A stretch of 14,089 nucleotides of DNA. Origin: CAYMWF01 sp964394085 [NCBI: uncultured Gemmatimonadota bacterium]. GTDB taxonomy: Bacteria > GCA-2686955 > CAYMWF01. Shown piece after piece: positions 8,896 to 14,089 of this stretch; the first letter of the stretch is position 1; the number at the start of each line of letters is the position of its first letter. The notes beneath the pieces were generated by a model that worked only from the letters and a program-made list of their open reading frames with translations, ran no database searches and was not told the origin of the DNA. The stretch lies in contig CAYMWF010000104.1 of the NCBI GenBank assembly GCA_964394085.1, positions 1 to 14,089 on the forward strand. Reading direction: 5' to 3'. The position numbers were made by a program, and so were the translations under genes.

Positions 8896-9474
8896 ATGGA
8901 AGGTCCCGCATTGAAAAAAGCGTTCTTATTCAGGAATCGGTTCCTGATGGTTTTACTGCTGTTTTTACTGTTTCCGGGGATTTCCTCCGCCGGACCACCC
9001 GAATACAGGGTGAAAGCCGCATTTCTGGTGAAATTCACAAAATTCGTCGAATGGCCGGGGGAGAAGGAAGCAGCTTCCGGGAATAATCCTTTTATCATCG
9101 GCATCATAGGCAGAAACCCTTTCGAACATCATCTCGAAGAGATCGTATCCGGGCACCAAATCAAAGGACGGAATGTTGAAATCAGGCAGATAGACGATCT
9201 TGAAAATATTGCTGAATGCCACGTCCTGTTCGTGTCGCGAGTTCTGAATGTAAAAGTGAAGGAGATCCTGTCTGTAACACATGGAAGACCGATACTTACG
9301 GTGGGCGATATTAAAGGATTCGCGGAAAAGGGTGGATTGATAAATTTTTACATCGAACAGGAGAAAGTCCGCTTTGAAATCAATGAAACAGAAGCCCACT
9401 ACTCCGGCCTGTCGATCAGCTATCTTCTTTTGAAATCGGCGGTAATCGTCAACCCGGCAGGGGCCGACCGATGA
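8896..9474 (+). CDS. YfiR/DUF4154 family periplasmic protein
   Basis: A 192-residue protein with an N-terminal signal peptide (basic LFRNR then a Leu-rich core to about residue 27, likely cleavage after GISSA), so periplasmic. It carries the YfiR family landmarks: RVKAAFLVKFTKFVEWP at 38-54, ECHVLFVS at 108-114 region, ILTVGDIKGFAEKGGLINF at 133-151, and GLSISYLLLKSAVIV near the C-terminus. In Pseudomonas YfiR represses the diguanylate cyclase YfiN through its periplasmic CHASE8 domain. Here the partner encoded next, overlapping by 4 nt, is a CHASE8 histidine kinase, so it probably modulates that kinase. The only cysteine is Cys109, so the paired disulfides described for Pseudomonas YfiR cannot form within one chain. 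GGAAGG at 8882-8887, 8 nt upstream, supports the ATG 8896 start. Confidence 0.92.
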   Translation: MEGPALKKAFLFRNRFLMVLLLFLLFPGISSAGPPEYRVKAAFLVKFTKFVEWPGEKEAASGNNPFIIGIIGRNPFEHHLEEIVSGHQIKGRNVEIRQIDDLENIAECHVLFVSRVLNVKVKEILSVTHGRPILTVGDIKGFAEKGGLINFYIEQEKVRFEINETEAHYSGLSISYLLLKSAVIVNPAGADR

Positions 9475-11255
9475 ACTTTTTTCACGATCTCTCCATAAGG
9501 AACAAACTGGTCGGGATCATGGTCATAGCAACCGTCTTCACGATGGGAGCCGGTTTTTCCTTCGTGATAAAAACCGAGATAGATGCTTTCAAGCAGGATA
9601 TGGTGAATAATACCCTTATGAACGCCAGGATTCTCGGTGAATACTGTGTAACCCCGTTGGATTTCGACCAGAAAAAAGGCGCGGAAGAAATTTTAGCCAG
9701 GATGCAGACAATACCCTCGATAGAAGACGTGCTGCTGTTCGACGAAACGGGCGACCTGTTCGCTGCCTACAGCAGATCCGGCGAAGATTTCACGGTTCTC
9801 TACAAGGACGGAACGCGTGCGGTCGGGTTCGAATCCGGATACCTTCACGTATCCCAGCCGATCTTTTATGACGGCGAGAGATACGGGTTAATTTATATAA
9901 GATCGACGACCGACGAACTGGGACATAAAATAAGAGATTACATCACAATGATGTCGCTGTTGATAATCGTCCTGGTTTTTCTCTCTTATTTTATCGCTCA
10001 CTTTCTGCAGCGGATCATCTCGAATCCGATTCTGGACCTCGCCAAAATCACAAAAACCATTTCGGAAAAGGCGGATTATTCGGCCCGCGTAACGAGAAAG
10101 GGCTTCGATGAAGTCGGCATTCTTTACGATGAATTCAACAAGATGCTTGATCAGATCGAGACCCGCGAAGAAGAGCGGGATGAAGCCGTCTCCGCCCTCG
10201 ACGCCGAAAAGGATCGCCTGAAAGTAACCTTGCGCGCCATCGGCGATGCGGTGGTTGCCACCGACACGGCTTCTAATATCGTCCTTATGAACAAGGTTGC
10301 AGAGGAACTCACAGGCTGGTTCCAGGCGGAATCGATCGGCAGGCGCCTGGATGAAATCTTATCTCTCATCCACGTCAAAACCCGGGAACCTCGAGAAAAT
10401 CCCGCCGAACAGGCGCTCGAATCGGGTGTAACGACAAGAGTCGCGCAAAATACTATTCTGATTTCTAAAAACGGCGATGAGCGGCATATTTCGGGCAGCA
10501 GTGCACCGATATCGGATGAAAAGGGTGAAATCATAGGCGTTATCTTTGTATTTCGTGATATCACCGACTTGAAAATAATGCAGGAAAGGCTCCTTCGGCA
10601 TGAAAAGCTGGCTGTGCTCGGCCAGTTGTCGGGCAGTGTGGGGCATGAGCTTCGCAATCCGCTGGGAGCCATCCGGAATGCGGCGTACTTTCTGAAAATG
10701 GTTCTCCGTGATTCTCCCGACAAGGTAAAAGAACACCTCGAAATCCTGGAAAAACAGGTATTATCGGCGGATGAAATCATCTCAAACCTCCTTGATTTCT
10801 CGCGAATCAAAGAACCGGACATGGTATCGGTACCTGTCCAATCATTGGTCGAAAGAGCCTTGATAGAGTCAGCTATACCCCCGGTTGTCGACATCATTGC
10901 CGAAACACCGTCCGATCTGGGAGAAATCACCGTCGACCCGACGCAGATAAACCTCGTCCTTATGAACTTGATCCAGAACTCGGTGCAGGCGATGCCCGAC
11001 GGCGGCGCATTAACGGTTGCCGCTGAAAAAGACGGCGAAAACATTACAATCAGCGTAGTAGATACCGGCTGCGGTATCGCACCGAAAAATCTCGACAAAA
11101 TCTTCGAACCGCTCTTTACCACCAAAGTGAAGGGGTTCGGTTTCGGCATGGCTATCTGTAAGAACCTGGTGGAAACCAACCAGGGAGAAATCGATGTCGA
11201 AAGCGAAGTCGAAAAAGGTACGACAGTCCGGGTCAGACTGCCGATCGCGCTTTAA
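9471..11255 (+). CDS. CHASE8-HAMP-PAS sensor histidine kinase
   Basis: A 594-residue inner-membrane kinase. Order: transmembrane helix 1 (about 13-33), a periplasmic region (35-145) with the pattern of the CHASE8 domain of YfiN (VLLFDETGDLFAAY at 87-100), transmembrane helix 2 (about 159-179), HAMP (about 178-232), a short coiled coil, PAS (about 250-366, ending in the FRDITDLK linker), the dimerisation domain with H-box GHELRNPLG and phosphoacceptor His392, then HATPase_c with the N box MNLIQNSVQA (498-507), G1 DTGCGI from Asp531, F box FEPLFTTK and G2 GFGFG (555-559). All catalytic motifs are intact, so it should autophosphorylate. There is no receiver domain and no response regulator gene in the window, so its target is encoded elsewhere. 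The ATG overlaps the yfiR stop (ATGA at 9471-9474), indicating translational coupling with the periplasmic protein that probably controls it. Confidence 0.95.
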   Translation: MNFFHDLSIRNKLVGIMVIATVFTMGAGFSFVIKTEIDAFKQDMVNNTLMNARILGEYCVTPLDFDQKKGAEEILARMQTIPSIEDVLLFDETGDLFAAYSRSGEDFTVLYKDGTRAVGFESGYLHVSQPIFYDGERYGLIYIRSTTDELGHKIRDYITMMSLLIIVLVFLSYFIAHFLQRIISNPILDLAKITKTISEKADYSARVTRKGFDEVGILYDEFNKMLDQIETREEERDEAVSALDAEKDRLKVTLRAIGDAVVATDTASNIVLMNKVAEELTGWFQAESIGRRLDEILSLIHVKTREPRENPAEQALESGVTTRVAQNTILISKNGDERHISGSSAPISDEKGEIIGVIFVFRDITDLKIMQERLLRHEKLAVLGQLSGSVGHELRNPLGAIRNAAYFLKMVLRDSPDKVKEHLEILEKQVLSADEIISNLLDFSRIKEPDMVSVPVQSLVERALIESAIPPVVDIIAETPSDLGEITVDPTQINLVLMNLIQNSVQAMPDGGALTVAAEKDGENITISVVDTGCGIAPKNLDKIFEPLFTTKVKGFGFGMAICKNLVETNQGEIDVESEVEKGTTVRVRLPIAL

Positions 11256-11293
11256 ATGGACATTTCCCTTACAGACGAGAGGAATCGGAAATC

Positions 11294-13639
11294 ATGAAAA
11301 CGTTCCTTCACGCTGTCCTGTTATTCGTTTTGACAATGTCTTCGGCAGTCGTCGGTCTTGCACCGGCGGACGAAAACTCCTGGGAGCAGCTCGATGGTCC
11401 CGACGGCGGCTTCGTGCTTTCTCTCGCCATTTCGGCACAGGATCCTCAAGTACTGTACCTGGGAAGCGACTATTACGGCGGGGTCTACAGGAGCTCAGAC
11501 GGCGGATCCAACTGGAACTTCAAGGGGATGGTTTCGAATGCCGGTCAGATAATCGATATCGCGATATCCCCGCATTCTCCGGACCTGGTGGCGGCGGCGG
11601 CGAACGGGGTCTTTCTATCGGAGGACGGCGGTGAATCCTGGAATCACGCCGGGCTTCGCGATACCATCGTCTACGCCGTAGCCTTCGACGCGGCGGATGC
11701 CGGCGTCATCTACGCGGGAACCCTCAAGGAGGATCCTCCGTACAACGGATACGGGGTTTTCAAGAGCGACGACGGCGGCGCGACCTGGACCTCGGCAGGG
11801 CTGGAAGGCTATCCGATCATCTCCCTTTTCGCCCGGCCGGGCGCGCCGGATACGATATACGCCGGAACGGGCGCCGGAGTCTTCATCAGCTTCGACGGTT
11901 CCGAAACCTGGTCGAACCCGCTCGGGCCGTGGGGCGCCGTAAAGAGCCTGGCCGTCGACTCCACCGGCGTGATCTTCGCAGGGACGCGGCACGACCTGGC
12001 CGACGCGGGCACCATCTACAGGTCCGGCGACGGGGGCGCATCCTGGGACACCCTGTTCGCTCCCGGCAACACGATACATGATCTCGCCATGGATCCGGGG
12101 AGCCCCGAAATACTCTACTGCGCCGCGGGAAGTTATCTCGAAGGCGCCGAGGGGGTTTATAAGACCACGGATTCGGGGGAGACCTGGGTGCCGATCAACA
12201 ACGGCATCGTCGACAGGATGGCCCACGCGGTCGTAGTCGAGCCGGGCAATCCATCGAATGCGTGGGCCGGAGTCGACGGGCTCGGCGGCATCTATATCAC
12301 GTCGAACGGCGGCGCGTCATGGGAGCACTCGGCCGACGGGATGCGGCACACCGTTATCCAGGCGCTCTGCTTCGACAGCGGGGGCGACCTGTACGCCGCG
12401 TCGGGGTGGGGCACTTACAAAGACATCCCCTGCATCTTCAAGTCCACCGACGGGGGGACGAACTGGATGGACCTGACGATTCTCCCATCCGCTGAATACA
12501 TGATGAGCGTGTGGGATCTAGCCTCTCATCCGACCAACACGGGCGAGGTTTATACATCGGGTTCGTACCATACCGGAGATGCACCCGCCAACGGAATCGT
12601 ATACCGCACCTCGGACGGCGGAAACAGCTGGGACGAGTTATGGAGCCCCGAAAGCCTGATCGTCACGTCCGTGGCCCTCCTGGAGCCGGCCTCAGCCCGG
12701 GAACGGAATCCGCTCGTGATTCTCGCCGGGGTCGCCAGCTCGATAATGGATACCATGGGAGTGCACCGCAGCACCGACGCGGGCGCCACCTGGGAACAGA
12801 CTTCCGGCTGGGACATCGGAAACAGCGTATGGTCGCTGACCGGTCACCCCACCTCCCCACAGACCGCGGCTGCAGCCACGACCTGGGGCGTATTCCTGAG
12901 CACCGACTCGGGTAGCACCTGGGAGCATAAATACAACTCCCCGACGCAAGCTTACGTCGTTCTGTTCGACGACGCCTCTCCGGGCAACATGTATACCGGG
13001 GTCGGAGGACCGTTCGTCACCACCGGCGGCGTATTCAGGAGCACGGACGGCGGTGAAACCTGGAGCTCCGCCGGCCTGGAGGAGTACAGCATCTGCGCTC
13101 TTTCGGGTTCTTTCGGACCGTCGGGCGACACCCTGTACGCCGGAACGGGCGGCGCATTCCTCCAGTCACCCGGCTACGGCATCTTCAGGAGCCTCGACAG
13201 GGGAGATACCTGGGAGCCGTTCAGCGAGGGTCTCGATTCACCCTTCATCCTCACCTTCACCCGCGGCGGAGACGGGGTCTACGCGGGCACTCCGAGCGGC
13301 GTATACCGGCTGGAAGCATCCGCCGGCATCGGGAGCGGAAAAGGAGCGGCGCCGGGAAGAATCCTCTGCTCCCTCGACCGGATCTTCCCCAACCCCTTCA
13401 ACCCCGTCACCCGGGTCGAGTTCACCCTCCGGGAAGAAACTTTCGTCACCCTTAAAATCTACAACATCGCGGGAGCCCTCGAGAAAACCCTCGTCAGCGA
13501 AACGAAAGAACCCGGAAGCCACTCCATTCTATGGAACGGGAAAAATGAAACCGGCCGGAATCTCCCGTCCGGAGTCTACATCTGCGCCCTTGAAGCGGGC
13601 GGCTTCACCCGGACCCAGCGCCTGGTGCTCATCAAGTAG
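11294..13639 (+). CDS. Secreted Asp-box (BNR) beta-propeller protein with T9SS-type C-terminal sorting domain
   Basis: A 781-residue protein with a signal peptide (core about residues 5-20). It contains 13 Asp-box motifs of the S-x-D-x-G-x-T-W type, from SSDGGSNW (67-74) to SLDRGDTW (633-640), about 48 residues apart; others include SEDGGESW, SDDGGATW, TTDSGETW and STDGGETW. Each is preceded by a GV(Y/F) strand, as in sialidase/BNR, VPS10 and GH74-type propellers. The number of repeats suits two propellers in tandem, as in GH74, but no catalytic assignment is possible. From Asp695 the DRIFPNPFNP motif opens a C-terminal domain of about 87 residues (TLKIYNIAGALEKTL, LPSGVYICAL, TQRLVLIK) matching FlgD-Ig/Por secretion tails used for type IX secretion. 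It starts 38 nt after the kinase stop and is probably co-transcribed. The gene is visibly GC-richer than the kinase gene. Function is unknown: surface binding or polysaccharide degradation are possible. Confidence 0.88.
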   Translation: MKTFLHAVLLFVLTMSSAVVGLAPADENSWEQLDGPDGGFVLSLAISAQDPQVLYLGSDYYGGVYRSSDGGSNWNFKGMVSNAGQIIDIAISPHSPDLVAAAANGVFLSEDGGESWNHAGLRDTIVYAVAFDAADAGVIYAGTLKEDPPYNGYGVFKSDDGGATWTSAGLEGYPIISLFARPGAPDTIYAGTGAGVFISFDGSETWSNPLGPWGAVKSLAVDSTGVIFAGTRHDLADAGTIYRSGDGGASWDTLFAPGNTIHDLAMDPGSPEILYCAAGSYLEGAEGVYKTTDSGETWVPINNGIVDRMAHAVVVEPGNPSNAWAGVDGLGGIYITSNGGASWEHSADGMRHTVIQALCFDSGGDLYAASGWGTYKDIPCIFKSTDGGTNWMDLTILPSAEYMMSVWDLASHPTNTGEVYTSGSYHTGDAPANGIVYRTSDGGNSWDELWSPESLIVTSVALLEPASARERNPLVILAGVASSIMDTMGVHRSTDAGATWEQTSGWDIGNSVWSLTGHPTSPQTAAAATTWGVFLSTDSGSTWEHKYNSPTQAYVVLFDDASPGNMYTGVGGPFVTTGGVFRSTDGGETWSSAGLEEYSICALSGSFGPSGDTLYAGTGGAFLQSPGYGIFRSLDRGDTWEPFSEGLDSPFILTFTRGGDGVYAGTPSGVYRLEASAGIGSGKGAAPGRILCSLDRIFPNPFNPVTRVEFTLREETFVTLKIYNIAGALEKTLVSETKEPGSHSILWNGKNETGRNLPSGVYICALEAGGFTRTQRLVLIK

Positions 13640-13659
13640 AGCCTGGTGCTCATCATGTG
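13618..13659 (+). repeat. 21-nt tandem duplication across the stop codon of the Asp-box gene
   Basis: Two adjacent 21-nt units (13618-13638 and 13639-13659) share an identical 15-nt core, GCCTGGTGCTCATCA, at 13620-13634 and 13641-13655. The first unit encodes the final residues of the protein; the second follows directly on the TAG stop (13637-13639). It looks like a recent slippage duplication at the gene end. Confidence 0.85.
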
Positions 13660-13760
13660 GTACCTCCCAGTGCCGCTCCATCGGAATAGCTTTCACCTGT
13701 GCCGGTAACAGGTAGTCAACACCGGCAGCGACCCCGATCCGTGGGTGCGGGCTCAGCGGC

Positions 13761-13841
13761 GGGTGGAAGAGAGAGCGTCTTCCCGCACGGTGTATGACGC
13801 AGCGTGCTCCGCCGGGCGGGAAGACGCTCTCTCTTCTACTC
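13761..13841. repeat. Long nested inverted repeat
   Basis: The arms 13766-13786 and 13816-13836 are perfectly complementary over 21 bp, with a 29-nt spacer. The pairing extends outwards to 13761/13841 with two G-U pairs, giving about 26 bp. Each arm is itself a hairpin: GGAAGA at 13765-13770 with TCTTCC at 13778-13783, and GAAGA at 13820-13824 with TCTTC at 13832-13836. In the spacer GCACG at 13785-13789 can pair with CGTGC at 13803-13807. One long stem and two or three small ones are therefore alternative folds. No T-tract follows on either strand, so it is not a standard intrinsic terminator. It lies 122 nt after the Asp-box gene and may mark the 3' end of that transcript. Confidence 0.85.
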
Positions 13842-13996
13842 TCCGGTGATGGAAGCGGGGGGCGGCATGTGGCTGAAGTATTGAAGCTGCAGTAACATGG
13901 GCATCGACGCCTGAATTTCTCCAGCTGAAAAGGTCATTTTACCGCTAGGGAAAATCCCCCGACCAGCCGGCAAGAATCGGCAAACGCGCGAACTGC

Positions 13997-14033
13997 CTCG
14001 GTTGAAGAGACTTATGCCTTCCGAAGAACCGAG
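13997..14033. other. Imperfect hairpin in the 3' noncoding region
   Basis: CTCGGTT at 13997-14003 pairs perfectly with AACCGAG at 14027-14033. Inside it GAAG at 14004-14007 pairs with CTTC at 14018-14021, leaving a 5-nt bulge. No T-tract follows. Function unknown. Confidence 0.45.
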
Positions 14034-14089
14034 CACTTTCTACACGTGAAGAATTCACCGGAGGGGCAGACTCGGTCGGAAAAGGAACC

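Larger units (their letters stand above)
13640..14089. other. 450-nt region without a convincing gene
   Basis: No reading frame here combines a ribosome binding site with recognisable protein features on either strand. A 66-codon minus-strand frame (13836-14036) has no signal, domain or start site I can support. The region instead holds the end of the 21-nt duplication, the long inverted repeat at 13761-13841 and a second, imperfect hairpin at 13997-14033. It could be a 3' regulatory region, a structured RNA, or part of a mobile or repetitive element continuing past the window. Confidence 0.6.

Noticed and set aside
10151-11179. 342-codon minus-strand open frame
   Set aside because: It is antisense to the kinase core, whose conserved motifs prove the + strand reading; Ser/Arg-rich composition is typical of a shadow frame.
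13836-14036. 66-codon minus-strand frame in the 3' flank
   Set aside because: No start signal, signal peptide or domain is visible, and its end runs into the inverted repeat.

Overview
The window looks like chromosomal DNA of a moderately GC-rich Gram-negative bacterium. A TonB-dependent outer-membrane receptor, a lipobox lipoprotein and a periplasmic YfiR-family protein show an outer membrane. The last gene ends in a NPFNP-type C-terminal domain resembling type IX secretion (Por/T9SS type A) tails, which points towards the FCB group or a related uncultured phylum. This is an inference from domain content; no rRNA or other taxonomic marker is present. All six recognised genes lie on the + strand. 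No tRNA, rRNA, CRISPR array, transposase or phage gene is recognised.

Layout. (1) 3-1817: the 3' part of a gene that begins before the window, encoding a multi-pass membrane protein with a C-terminal SGNH/GDSL esterase-like domain. (2) 1982-4153: a secreted lipoprotein with a Pro/Ala/Ser-rich linker and a large domain resembling putative glycoside-hydrolase-like TIM-barrel families. (3) 4346-6634: a MaeB-type malic enzyme with a C-terminal phosphotransacetylase-like domain, followed by a clear intrinsic terminator at 6675-6708. (4) 6888-13639: a probable four-gene operon. It holds a TonB-dependent receptor, a YfiR/DUF4154 periplasmic protein, a CHASE8-HAMP-PAS histidine kinase that overlaps yfiR by 4 nt, and a secreted protein with 13 Asp-box repeats and a sorting-type tail. 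(5) 13640-14089: about 450 nt without a convincing gene, but with a short duplication across the last stop codon and a long nested inverted repeat.

The most interesting unit is the operon. In Pseudomonas, periplasmic YfiR restrains YfiN, a CHASE8-HAMP diguanylate cyclase. Here the same kind of sensory front end is joined to a PAS-histidine kinase instead, next to a TonB receptor. A plausible model is that receptor occupancy or envelope state is read by the YfiR-like protein, passed to the CHASE8 kinase, and then to a response regulator encoded elsewhere. The downstream Asp-box exoprotein may be an output or a surface partner of this system.

Metabolic and surface genes upstream (MaeB, SGNH membrane protein, GH-like lipoprotein) look like separate transcription units. 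Their co-location does not by itself show a shared pathway.
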